Assembly (NCBI GenBank): GCA_029207755.1
Contig: JARCOQ010000002.1
Span: forward strand, 115,950,375-116,014,374
Direction of reading: 5' to 3'
Length of the DNA: 64,000 nucleotides
DNA from: Chamaea fasciata
Lineage: Eukaryota; Chordata; Aves; Passeriformes; Sylviidae
Below, in pieces: positions 1-13,100 of the stretch. The notes beneath the pieces were generated by a model that ran no database searches, was not told the origin of the DNA, and saw only the letters and a program-made list of their open reading frames with translations. Each line of letters starts with the position of its first letter. Within the stretch, counting starts at the first letter, position 1. The position numbers were made by a program, and so were the translations under genes.

Positions 1-976
1 ATCCTGGCCCAGAGGATGTTGTTGGAATTTCCTGACACTGCAGAAATTGCCTCCTGAAAGGTTTGCTACAAGCTGCAGATTTCACTGCAGGTTTTATCCT
101 CTGGCTTTTCCAGCAGCAGGAATGGTTTTAAGGAGCGACTCTGCTCGGGCTCTGTGTCTCAGTCTTTCACTGAGTTTCTGTCCATTACCATCCAAATTCC
201 CCCAAATCCACTGATTTTTATTTATTTACCTTTAACCTCCCCCTCCCCCCCATTATTCTAGAAATATAAACCAGAATCCTTTTCATCAAGAGATCAGTCA
301 TGTACCCAACTCTGAATCTAAACTAATTCCTACTGGGAGATAAATTATCCTCTCAATATAAATTAACCTCCCATAAAAATGAGAGAACATCTCTCTTTAG
401 AATGCCTAAAAAAAAAAAAAAGAAAAGGAAAACAAAAAAACCAAAACCACATGTTTGATGGAATTATTTCATGATAAAAAGAGATGAAACAGGACCTCTA
501 TTATTCAGCCCAAAACTGTCAAATAAATACAGTAGTTAGCAAAGTTTTGGGGTAAAATTTATTTTCCTTGATTGCAAGAAATGGTGGGGAAAAATATAAT
601 AGACTGAAATATTACTGTGTAGATTTTTGGTTGTTTTTTGGTGGTTTTTTTTGTTTGTTTGTTTGTTTTTAATAATGGCAGTAAGATACAGCTCAGGCAT
701 TAAAAACTTACCAGGGCAACAAAACAATCATGGCTGCTCTGATTAATGTCTAAAAAAACTGCCAGGTGCCCTAGCGAGGTTGGCATTATTTCAATGGATG
801 ACCCCCACAGTTATTTATGACATGAAGTTGTAAAATGCAATCACTGCTGTTGTTATTACCATTGTTTTTCCTTTCCAGTCTCACCCAGTAAACCTGCAAC
901 GCATTTTTTTTATTTCCCCTACGATGCCCTGGCCTTGCAGCTACCACTACAACCCCCAAAGAAAACATTTCTCTAC
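1..976 (-). other. ITSN1: ITSN1 intron 25, 5' part
   Basis: Begins at donor GTAGAG and runs off the left edge. AT-rich with A-rich tracts around 410-450 and T-rich (T/G) sequence around 625-675. I see no further SH3D exon. Confidence 0.85.
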
Positions 977-1143
977 CTCAGCATCTTTGAGTCTCACATA
1001 ATTAGATGGGAAAACTCCTGATTTATCACCCAGCGTGCCCGTCCACCAGTCACCATCTTTCTTTGTCACCAGGATCAGGTCACCTTGTTGGAAAGTGAGG
1101 TCCCCCTGCTCCGAGCTCTCGTAGGTGTACATGGCAATGTACT
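977..1143 (-). CDS. ITSN1: ITSN1 exon 25: SH3C
   Basis: 167 nt, residues 999-1054: [20 protein letters not shown], then WW (1031-1032) and [14 protein letters not shown] complete SH3C. Acceptor TTTTTGCAG, donor GTAGAG. The 167-nt length is not a multiple of three, so skipping it alone would shift frame. Last exon in the window. Confidence 0.96.
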
Positions 1144-4100
1144 CTGCAAAAAGGGAAAACACAGCACGTGGAGAACCCCTGAGAATCCCCCCCAGGGATC
1201 CTCTGCAAAAAAACCCTCATTCATACCAGGGCTAGGCAGAAGGCAAATTTATTATTTATTACTCGTAGCAATGTCAATATTTAATGAAGGAAATGGTATC
1301 TATCAGGAGTGGGTAGGATCTATCAAAAGGCTGCCTCGGGGAGGGGAGGGGTGGGGGGGTTGTATAGAATTTGCTATTATAATTAAAAGGTACATAAATC
1401 ATTCATTTAGATATTAACCATGTTTCCCCAGGGGTTTCTGGTTTGTGCTGGTGAGTGGAGCTCTCAGAGCTTGGGATGCAAAGTGCACACGCCTTAAAAA
1501 TCACCTTCTGCACATGAGCTTCTCTCCAACCCTCTCAAGAGAAGACGTTAAATCCCTGCTTTGTTGTTTCTCAAAACCACAGCTTTTCTGAAGAGTTTAA
1601 ACAAAAGCTGTGCTCCTTTTTAACACAAACACAACACCTGAGATATCCCAAGGGACAATCCTCTGCAGGTCCACAATTCCTTCACCTCAAACAGGAGGAA
1701 AACCAGAACAAGGGGATCCTGAAGGTCCCCCTCCAACCCAAGACAGCTGGGATTCTATGGAATATTTACTGAGCAAGAGCAGCTGTACTTTGAAATAATT
1801 GATTATCTCCCTTCTCTCTGCTGCTCCCTCCTTTTAATTTCTGTGCTGCTCATGCCAGACACAAATTCCACGTAAACATCACTAAAACTGTAGCTGGAAT
1901 TGCAGTTATAAACTTCAGGTGTGCTGCAGGGATGAGAAACAAATGTTCACCTGTAACCTACATTTAGATTAATTGATTTCTTTTGCCTCATTTAATTAAC
2001 CCACAGCTGACTCTGCACTGGAGGGAACTAATTAACTCTTAATTAGTTAATTAAGAGTTAAGGCAGCTCATGTGGGGATATTCCCCTCTAGCTGAAGGGT
2101 GGCACCAGCCAGGAATTGCCCATTTAAAACCCTTCAGAAAACTATCTGTGAATTTTGTGTGTGTGTGTGCCCCAGGCTCCACCTTTACCGTGGAGCTGAC
2201 CACAAGGATCCCCAGAGTTCACTCAGTGACTGTCACTGCCTTCATTAAGAGCTTTAATGAAAGACTGGGAACGAGCTTTGGGGGAAATTAATTTACCAGT
2301 TCCTGACACCATGGACAGGTGTGATTATTGGGCCCTCTGTGAAAACCCATCCTAGATCAGAAAATGTCACCAAAATAATGGCAAAAAAAATAAAAAAAAA
2401 ATAGAAATATTGGAAAAAGCACAAACTACAAAAGATATTTTCATATCTTTTGTAATATGTGAAATTATTCCTCCTCTATACACAACATACATAAACTGTT
2501 CCCCTGAAAACACTAATCCTAAACCATCCTAGAGGCAAACTGATTTTTCCTGGGATTTTAACAGCACTTGAAGAGCCCAGTGTGATTCCTGATGTTGGCA
2601 AAAAGCAGAGTTCTTGTGTTCAGTGGCAGAGAAAGAGGCTGCCAGGGCCACCCAGGACTCACCTTCCCCTGACATCGCTGCCTTGGCTGCTGGGGATGCT
2701 ACTCTTTTCAGACTAGCAGGACTTTCTGAGGAACCAGAATCCATGCTTTAGAAGAAAATAATGGTTATTTAAGAAATTCAATCTCTTCAGAGACATTATT
2801 ATCATCATTATAGTTCAAACTCGAAAAATGCACGTGCACCCCCAAGCGACTCCCTGGGTTTTAAAAGAACAGACAGGAAATGTGCAAAGTAAAGCTTTGA
2901 ATCCAGTGGCCTCTCATGGTCACATTTAAGCAACTGCCTTAAATACAGAATTTTCTGCATCTCCTCTTTTTCCTCAGGGAAGAAAAAAGAAATAAATTAG
3001 CTAAAATCATTCTCATTTGTATTGCTAATGCTAATGTCGCCTTCACATTACAAAGAAAAACGAGATTTTAAATGTTTAATCCTTCAAGAATAATGAGAAG
3101 TGCTTTAGATTTGAGGAATGCCTTTTAATTTTGGGCAGAGAGGAGGTCTGACTTGCACAGCTGTACTTCACAAAGTCCAATACACTCGTTTTTCAGTTGC
3201 AAGTCGCATAAAATTGAGAAGGTTAATTAATCTTTTGCTGTTGAGGCAAGACCCAAGGAGAACTGAGGTCAATTCTCTTATTGCTGACACAAATTTTCAG
3301 GACTGGAAGTCAAAACCCTCCAGATAAAAAAAAAAAAAAACAACAAAACAAGGGCCCTTTTACAGGGCAGAACTTTAAAATTCAAGCCTGCAGCTCCTCC
3401 TATTTCATTCCACCCTAGTACAGAAGTAAAGGACAGGAAAAGCAAACCAAATACCTGGTGGATTTCCTAATGGGGCCTGAAATGAGCTTGACATAGGATT
3501 TGGGAAACCAGCCCTTCTGTCCCTGCACCTCCCCAAACCACCACATGTCCTGCTGCTCCAGCACGGTGATCACGTCGTTCTTGTTGAAGTTCAGGTGGTT
3601 GTCTTTCTTTGCTCTCCAAGGGTACAGAGCCTGGGCTTGAAGCCCTTCCACTTTTTCACCCTTCGGAAAGGAAGAGAGAGGAGTCGGTCACGCTCCACCT
3701 TCAGCAAGAAAGTGTTTAAACAAAAGCTGTGCTCCTTTTTAACACGAACACAACACTGAAGCTTAAGGAATTATATCCTTAGGCTGCTTAGGCAGCAACA
3801 AACACAGACTCTCCCTCAACCAAAGCATCAGTTAAACTTCCCAAGTAATTCCAGAAACCTTTACAGTCCTCCTGCATTTCTGCCCGTTATCACATCATCA
3901 CTGCAAGGCAGGATTAAATTAATTACTTTTACTTAAGGAACACATGTAATAAACCCTCGTGAAGCTGCTTTGGCAGGACTCCTGGTCCGTTTTATAGCAA
4001 ATGATGCTTTGCTGCTCATTGTTCACGCCACATTCCAATTTCTTTCTGCTCTGAGGTAGATGTTTGGCATTTCCCAGAACACATGAGCTCCCAAGAACAG

Positions 4101-7100
4101 TTTGTTGTTCCACTGAGGGAAAGGAAAGGCCTGAACAGAGGGACAGAATCCAGCAGGAAGCTTTGCCATTGCTATTCCACTTAACCCATTTGGGAGTGAA
4201 GGTTGTCATGGGAGGCAAGAGAGCCTTGAGGAAGTGACCCAAACTTGGACCAGCAAAATCTAAAACATCCATCCCAGACCAGCAAACCAGAACCTGCTGA
4301 GTGTTAAATCCTGCCCCAGATGCTGCCAATGGATCAAGGATCATAGAATGGCCAGGGTTGGGTGGGACCTTAAAGTCCACCCGGCGCCACCCCTGCCACG
4401 GCAGGGACACCTCCCACTGTCCCCAGTGTCCAGCCTGGCCTTGGGCACTGCCAGGGATCCAGGGGCAGCCACAGCAAATCTGGGAATTCCATCCCAGTCT
4501 CTCCCCACCATCCCAGGGAAGGATTTTTTCCCAACATCCCACCAAGACTTGTCATTTCTCAGTTTGAAGCCATTCCCTGTGTCCTGTCCCTCCGTGCCTT
4601 GGGAATTGTCTCTCTCCAGGTTCCCTGGGGCTCCTTCAGGCCCTGCAAGGCCACCCTGAGCTCAGCCCAAAGCTTCTCCTGTCCAGGCTGAACAATCCCA
4701 GCTGTGCCAGCCTTTCCTCCCAGCAGAGCTGCTCCATCCCTCTGCTCATCCTGGAGCCTCCTCTGGGCTCTCTCCAGCAGCTCCACGTCCTCCCTGTGCT
4801 GGGCCCCGGGGCTGGGGCAGCTCTGCAGGTGGGGCCATCCCTGTCACCCCTGCTGGAGGTGCTCACCTATGTCAGGTGAGGGTTTTAATGCACAGAAAAG
4901 GTTCCCACTTTGCTGTCCAAGCCTTTGTGCTGGCTCAGAAGGTTTGGGTGAGGCCAGGAGCTCACCTGGCCCAGGACAGGGGAGGGGGACGAGCCTGTGA
5001 CCGTGGCAGGAGTGAAGGCCGAGCGCTGCCGGAGCTGCCCCGCGCTGGGCACGGTCAGGGACGGCTGAGCTGCCCAGGCATCCCAGTTATCACTCTCTGC
5101 CTTCTCACTGCTGTTTGCTGGCCAGCTGGAAAGGAAAAGAAAAGAATGCTGTAATTCCTACTCTTTTTAACAACAGGAACAAAAAAAACGTCATGCAGAA
5201 CAAATATTTCAACATTCTACGTTAATTTCTTCTCCGTGATTATCCACGAGCACCTTAACTCCAGGTGTAGCAGTGCAACTGAACACTGGTTAATCACAGC
5301 TTTACCTTCAAAGGCAACCCCCAAACTGAGCTCCTTGTCCTTGCCACTGAAGGACAGGATTTTATCTCCATTCTTATCTGGGTCCCAACAAACAGAAGTT
5401 CGAGCAGCGCAGGCTGCATTACGCACAGCAGAAAGAAATAAAAATAATAATTCTTTCCAAAACTGGTTTGAAATCCTCTCCCCTGCATGTCACTGACCTC
5501 TCACATCGCTTTCCCTTAGACAGGGAATCATGGAATGGTTTGGGGTTGGACCTTAAAATCCACCCAGTGCCACCCCTGCCACGGCAGGGACACCTCCCAG
5601 TGTCCCCAGTGTCCAACCTGGCCTTGGAGGTTGTGCTCCCTGAAGGGGCTCCAGGAGAGCTGCAGAGGGATTGTTCATTAGGAAGAGGAGTGGCAGGGCA
5701 AGGGGCAATGGGTTCCCACTGAAAGAGAGGAAATTTAAGTGGGAGTTGAAGAGGGGATTGTTCCCTGGCAGGGTGGGGGTGGAATTCCCAGAGCAGCTGT
5801 GGCTGCCCCTGGATCCCTGGCAGTGCCCAAGGCCAGGCTGGACACTGGGGACAGTGGGAGGTGTCCCTGCCATGGCAGGGCTGGCACTGGGTGGGATTTG
5901 AGGACCCTCCAGCCCAAAGCAGTCTGGGATTCTGTGATTCCAAGGGAAATGGCCTCCTTGGGATTTCCCCCTTGCCCACATCCTCGCTCAGGGGATGTCT
6001 CCTGCCCGTGCTGTGCCCAGGCAGGTGCGGTAAGTAAAAAGTGGGAGCAGCCTCAAGTCCCACAGGGCTGCAATTTTGACCGATTCCTACAGAAAGCATC
6101 CTTCACTTCTCAGAAGGCGTTTTCAGTTTGCACTCTGGCTCCTGTGCCCGGTGCCGGTTTCACTGAGGGGCTCAGCAGCACCCAAACCTACGTGGAGCTG
6201 AAGTCTGCCCAGTTGTTGGCTGCTGCAGGAGCCTCTGGAGGGGCAGGGGCTCCCAGGGGAGTGGAGGTTTCCTGCACAGACACTTTGGGAGCAGCAGAGG
6301 GCTCGGCCACGGGCTTGGCAGAGGCTGGAACTTCACTGTCCGGAATTTTCTCTGCGTAGTTTGCAGGGAACCATCCAGTTTTCCCCTTCAGTTCTCCACC
6401 AAGCCACCCTGGCTCTCCAGTCTGGCTTTCATCCACCTGCAGGCACAGGAAGTCAGAGAGTTAACAAATACACCCAGCAAATGGAAACTTTACTGAAAAC
6501 AACCCAACTCCTCCACGCTAATGAACTTTTTGCAATGCAAGAGGGCTTGACAATTGTTTCTTTTTTTTTTTTCTTCCATACTGAAATCACAGAACCATGG
6601 AATGGTTTGGGTCAGAAGGGACCCTAAAAGTCTACCCAGTGCCACTCCTGCCATGGGCAGGGACACCTCCTACTGTCCCCAATGTCCAGCCTGGCCTTGG
6701 GCACTGCCAGGGATCCAGGGGCAGCCACAGCAAATCTGGGAATTCCAGCCCAGCCTCTCCCAAGGAATAATTTCTGCCCAACATCCCATCTAAACCCGTC
6801 ATTTCTCAGTGTGAAGCCATTCCCTGTGTCCTGTCCCTCCATGCCTTGGGAATTGTCCCTCTCCAGGTTTCCTGGGGCTCCTTCAGGCCCTGCAAGGCCA
6901 CCCTGAGCTCAGCCCAAAGCTTCTCCTGTCCAGGCTGAACAATCCCAGCTGTGCCAGCCTTTCCTCCCAGCAGAGCTGCTCCATCCCTCTGCTCATCCTG
7001 GAGCCTCCTCTGGGCTCTCTCCAGCAGCTCCACGTCCTCCCTGTGCTGGGCCCCGGGGCTGGGGCAGCTCTGCAGGTGGGGCCTCACCTGAGGGGGCCCA

Positions 7101-10100
7101 GGGACACAATCCCAATCCCTTTCCTGACCCCAATCCCTTCCCTGATCCCCACCCTGTGAAATCAGGTCAGGGCAAGGACGGATCCCTGTACCTGGACTCC
7201 TCAGAGGAGCTGCTGGTGAATTCCTTTGCCTCAGGCCATTTGTTGTCTCTGTGCCTCCCACTGGAACGTGCACCCACCCTCCCCACCCGGTGCAATCCAA
7301 TCCCCCATTCCTGCTTTTTCGGGTCCCCCACCTCATCTCTCAGCCCCTGGCAGCCCAAGGCAATCCCAGAAATAAAGGCACTTTGCGCTTGACCGGTTCC
7401 ATGTGCTTTCCCTGCAGTGCAGAGCAAAATTTCCACTGCAGCAGAGATGGGGAAGCAGCAGGACGGCAGAGGGAAGGGCACAGCAGAGGGTGGATGTGGG
7501 GAAAAGGGATTAAAGCACCGAGGCTGAACCATCCACACTGGGACCAGTCACCCCAGGCAGAGTCAGGGGCGGGAACTGCATCACCACACACCGAGGAAAC
7601 AAACAGCACTGGAAAGGCAAATCTGGCTTGTGGGGATGCTCTAAAAAGAGCACCTTTGAGGTGAGCCACAGGCTGACAGAAACCACGGGGATTCTTCAGG
7701 CAGAAGGAAAAAAAAAAACAAAAAACAACCCAACCAAAAAGGTTTTAGAGGCATCCAATTAATGCTTCTGCAGGAGAGGATTGGAAGCTGCAATAATTCT
7801 AAAGTTGCCTGTGAGGAGACTCAGATCTCAGCTTATCCAACCCAACTGAGTCCTCTATGCACACTCATGAAAAGGCACTTTGAGGGATAATTTAAACTTC
7901 ATCATTCATATCAGCTCTGGTTTCTTCTTCATCCGAAATACAAGTCACACCTGGTTTTGCAGTAGCAAAAATTTGAACTTTTAAATAAATTCCTTTGAAT
8001 CTTTAAAAAGCTAGTTTGTTTCAATTTCCTTCAATTTTTACACCCACCATCCACAAGCCCCAACAACAATCCCCTATTATTTTTTTCCAAAATACAACCA
8101 GACTTTCAATGTCCACCTGACCAGTGAATTACAGCGTGTGGGAGGTTGGCCTTATTTATTCAACTGTACTTTAGAGCCACAGCTGACAACTCCTTCATTC
8201 TGTGGATCACAAAGAAGATTGATTCCAACTCCAACCACCAATAACTAAGGAAACTGATGAGAAACTGTCATTAGAATTCGTTGTAGATTTTTTTCAGGGA
8301 AGAATATCTGCTCCCACACAAAAGCTTGCTTGAGCTATAGCCAGGATTAAAATCAACCTAAACTTACAGTGGAAGAAAGTTCAAGTACATTGAAAGGATA
8401 AGATAATTTTAAAAAGGGAGAATTAAAAAGCCAGAGTAATTGTGTAATGCGTGGCACCAGATCCAGTGGTGCCACAGGCTTTTCCCAGCAGCCAGGCAGA
8501 GCAGAGCCCTCCCCAGACTGGCAAATCCTTTTCTTTCCTGGACAAATCCTCCTCCTCCCTGTTTCCTCAGCCAGGGCTCAGGGTTCATGCCCAGGATGAA
8601 GGGTTTACACTCTTGGAAAGCTCATTCCCAAGCTCTGGTAAAGGCCCAGCTCCTGTGACAGAACAAGCTCTGCAGCCCCATTCCAGTCCAGAATTCCAGC
8701 CTCTAAATCTTTTTTTAAGATTTTGTTTCAATTTCCTTCAATTTTTACACCCACCATCCACAAGTCCCAACAGATCCCAGACGAGTTTTTCCCAAAACAC
8801 AACCAGACTTTCAATGTCCACCTGACCAGCGAATTACAGTGTGTGGGAGGTGGGTTTTATTTGCCTCCTGCCCGCCGCACGACAGGAGCACTGCTCCAAA
8901 ACGGGTCAGAATTTGAGCTCCAGTGTGGGCCAGCTTCTCCAGGGAACAGGGATTTGGGAGGACAGGAAGCTCCCGGCACTGATGTCACCAGTCACCTTAA
9001 CACCGAGCTTGAAAATTGCTTTTTCCCCAAGGAAAAAGGCACCGCTGGGACTTTTGGATCCACAGGACAAACACGGGGAGGGCAGAGGGAGGAGCCAAAG
9101 GCAGCATCAAAAGCAAACCCTGGTCCAGGGCGTCTGAATTACTTTTGATAAGGAGCTGGGGTTTGTTGATTTGGCCCCTGGGGCGTTCAAACCCAAGGAA
9201 CTGCAGGGGAACAAACGGTGGTGATGGCCCTGGAGCCCCTGCAGAACCTCCCTGGCAGCACTTACCCACTCCCTCTTCACCTCCAGGGCAAGCAGGGATG
9301 CAAAGCAAGGCACAGCAAGGTTACAGCTCAGCACTGAGCACACAGCAGCCCTTTAAACCCTCCCTGCAGGGCAGCAGAGCCCCCCAGGAACCCGCTTCAA
9401 TTAGCAAAATCGCTTCAATAAAGGCAACGGAGAGGAATTACCCTGCTGGGGGTGAGTGGGTTAAAACCCAGCCCATAAGCAAAGTCTGTGTTTGAAATAT
9501 GCGGAGTGCTCTTTAGCATCACATGTTTTGGGGGGAAATGTTATTTCCTTGCAAATCTCTCTCTAAAAATTATTCCAGTGCTCTTTGGATTTGTGTATTT
9601 TGGGGGAAATGTTATTTCCCTGCAAATATCTATTTAAAAAGGATTCCAGCGCTCCTCAGAATCACATGTTTGAGGAAAAATGTTATTTTCCCTGCGTTAA
9701 CAGGGACAAATAAGTGCAGAACTGCTTAGAAGCACATATTCTGAGGGGGGGGAAAAGAAAAGTGTTATTTTCACTGCAAATGTCTATTTAAAAATGTATG
9801 AAATGCTTTTGAAAATCACAATTTTCCCAAAAAGGTGTGAATTTCCCCCATTTCCCAGGAAGACAAGGCATTTCCCAGCAGCCTCCAGAGCCTCCTCTCC
9901 AACACCACTTTCACCTTCACAACCTGTTGTGTGCTCACTCGGAGTGAGTGACAGTGACACTGAGCCAGGATTCACTCTGGATTTTCCAGAAGCCCGTTCC
10001 AAGGTCACAAACACCCCAGGAGTAAAAAGCCAAACCAACCCCAGAAGGTTCCATTTCCCAGAGCAGGTTTTTAAAAATAATAATTACAACTTAGGGGAGC

Positions 10101-13100
10101 CTACAAAGTGTACTTTTCCAAAATCCACTGTTACTAAACCGAGCTAAAATGTGCAAGCTCTTAAAATCGATTTTGTTGGGTAGAACGCTGTTGGGAATAC
10201 AATTGGGAATACAATTTAAGGATTCCCCCAGGAATTTTCATTCTGCATGGTAAGAACATACTAATAATGATTAATTAGTATTAATAGCCACTTGATCCCT
10301 GCAGCCATTAACCAGGGAATTGTAACTCAGGGAGAGAAAAGCAAACCTTGCTTCAGAGTTTGACACAACACACTGACCACATCCCTGAAAAAACTTGGAG
10401 ATTCTTCTCTATCCGTACACCTGCAACCAAATTTTTGGGATTTAAAGTTTCCTTTCTTGCCATATAAATTGGAAATCACCCATGGCAGAAGCTGGAGGAT
10501 TTTCCCAAGGAATATCCCGCTCCCTGCTTACCATGACGATGTCTCCAGGCTGGATGGTGATCTCGTCGTGGCTTCTGGATTCAAAAGGATACAGAGCTCT
10601 ATAATACACTATTTTTACATCCTCCTGAGCAGAAATGGTTAGAGGAGCTTTCTCTGAGCAAAGGAAACAAACACACAGATACAGAGAGAAGGAATCAAAC
10701 CACCTGGTTTTTGAACGCTTGGAACACGGGGTGGGAAGTGGAGACAAGAATCACCAGACGTGGCAGGGTCTGCAGAAGTACCTCAGCCCCTTTTTACACA
10801 TGGGAAATAGAAAAATTGATTCTTTAAATACGATTTTCTTATTATTTTCTCCTCTGAACAACAGAAACACAGCATGGCCTGGGTTGGGAGGGACCTTAAA
10901 GCCCATCCAGTGCCACCCTTGCCATGAGCAGGGACACCTTCCACTGTCCCAGGCTGCTCCAAGCCCCAGTGTCCAACCTTGCCAAAACTTGGAGTCCACA
11001 GCCCCTCTGGGCAGGATTTAGTCATTTAAAAAAGTGATGCAATCCTTCTGGACAAATATTTAAACCAGTCCTACATCCCCAAACAGTTCTTGTGCGTATC
11101 CAAGCCACTTAAGGGGAAGCAGGACACCCAATACAAGTAAAAAATCAGGATACAATGCTCGGAAAAAGCTCTCAGCTGAAAGTGACTGTGTGGGGAGCAG
11201 AAAAAGGGAGATTAAATCTTAGATCACTGGTCCAGTGAACAAAGGCAGGCAAGGAAGGAAAAGAGTGACCAAATGACATATTGTTCCTACTCTGAAAAAT
11301 CCCAAGGCACGTATCCCCACAGCAAAATAAAAACTGCAGGAGTAGTTTTTGACATCTTGCATCCCTCCAGCCCCTTCCAGCTGACATTCCCCCTTTCCCT
11401 TGCCCTGCAGTCTCCGAGCTGTGCTTTCCCCTCCGCCTTTGGGGAAGAACAGTGACGTCTTACAGAACCTTTTGTGGAGTCTGGAGCCCAAGCCATGCAT
11501 GATTTCCTTTAACCAGACTCACAACCCAGCCCTGAACCCCACCTTGTTCTATGTTAAATGGGAGAAGGAAAGAGAACTGAGCTGTCCCAGGGCATTCCCT
11601 GCTGTTGGGCCCTACCTGCGTTGGACCAGGGGGCCTGGCCGGGCTTGTTGGGCTCCTGGTGGGGCTGGAAGAGTTTACTCAGCTTCTCCTGCATCTCCTG
11701 TTTCCCCTTTTCCTCACTTTCCTTCTTCTTGGGGACTTCTTCCCTTTTTTGCTTGTCATCTTCCTGGATTTTTTTTTGCCACTGTGCTTCTTCCTCTGGC
11801 TGTCCCCGCTCCAGCCGCGGTTTGTCCTGGATCCTCCTGGGGGACAATGGGGGGGGTTACAGCCACCCAAACCAAAGCCACCAAAGCTCTGGGCTCATCT
11901 CCGGGGCAAAGTGTCCTCTTTAGGGCTTTTCTGTGCCCTAAATGTATTTTGGGGAGTTATCAAGCACTCCCCAGCATCTCCTTACACTGGGAATGATTCC
12001 CAGAAATCATGGAATGGTTTGGGTGGGAAGGGACCTTAAAGATCCAACCCCAAGGTAAGACTCCAGACAGCCAAGTCAGAAAGAGAAAAGCAGGAATCAG
12101 AACATCTGTCCATCCTTATCCTCACGTTGAGGGGCAGGGAGGAGAAGTATTTGCGAGTTTTACACAGCACTCCAGAGAATTATTGGGAATATTTCCCGTT
12201 GCCAGCTGCCAGAGTGAACAAGTCCTTCCCCTCCACCAGAGGACAAGGCATCAAGAAATGAACAAATACTCTCTGCTGGAAACAATTTGCCCCAGTAGAG
12301 ATAACTCTGAAGATGTGAAGGATGTTCAGATTGCTCCAGCCTGTTTCATGGCCCATTTCACCCCTGGAATTTCTGCAGAATTAGAGACAAATGCCTGAGA
12401 AGCAGCTGCTCCTCACATGCTCGGTGTGCTACAAAGAACAGACTTTGTCCAAGGACAATGCGAATTCCTGATCAAAAACAGTGTGAGGAAAGAAACTAAT
12501 CCATGGAATCTCAAGATCCCTGAGGCTGGAAAAGCCCTCCCAGCCCAGGCAGTCCCACCCTGTCCCCAGCCCGGAGCTCTGAGTGCCACCTCCAGGTGAC
12601 ACCTGCAGGGACGGGCACTCCAAAGCTCCCTGGGCAGCTCTTCCCAAGACGTGAGCACCCTTTCCATGGGGAAACTCCTGCTGCTGGCCAACCAATCCAC
12701 TTCCCAAGCATTAGAGGGTGGCACTAGAGGACACAAACCTCATCTGCGTCCCTGGAAATTTTGGGCAGACGGGAATGTTTTCCAGGAGATGCCAGGGGAG
12801 TTCTTACATTTAGGGTTCTATTAAAGCAGTTTGTTACCTCTGAGCTTCTTTTTGCTTTTCCAGCTCCACTGTCTTCCTTTCCTGTTCCTTCTGTTTCAAC
12901 CTCTCAGCTTCCAAGCTCTTCTGCTTCTGGAGCTGCTGTTTGTTATGGATTTCTCTCAGCTCCTGGATTAAAGGAAAGCAAACAGGAGTAAACGTCCACC
13001 CTGTGAATCAGAACTGACCCCAGAGAGTTCCCTGTGAGGGGACAACACCTGGCAGTGGTTGGGGATCTCCCAAACTCCCACTCCTGCCAAATGCAGGAAT

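Larger units (their letters stand above)
5126..6191 (-). other. ITSN1: ITSN1 intron 21
   Basis: 1066 bp, holding two CR1 copies in opposite orientation (5526-5635 and 5636-5938) and otherwise no recognised feature. Confidence 0.85.
6437..9265 (-). other. ITSN1: ITSN1 intron 20
   Basis: 2829 bp between microexon and exon 21. Holds a CR1 copy (6588-7155) and a duplicated 140-bp block (about 7999-8157 and 8705-8867). The rest is unclassified. Confidence 0.85.
9281..10531 (-). other. ITSN1: ITSN1 intron 19, upstream of microexon
   Basis: 1251 bp. The 3' end is the UGC-rich pyrimidine tract of the microexon (9281-9322). A ~72-bp tandem repeat lies at 9505-9802. No CR1 copy recognised. Confidence 0.85.

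Noticed and set aside
5419..6099. 226-codon minus-strand ORF
   Set aside because: It reads through the inverted CR1 pair, outside the ITSN1 exons and without family similarity.
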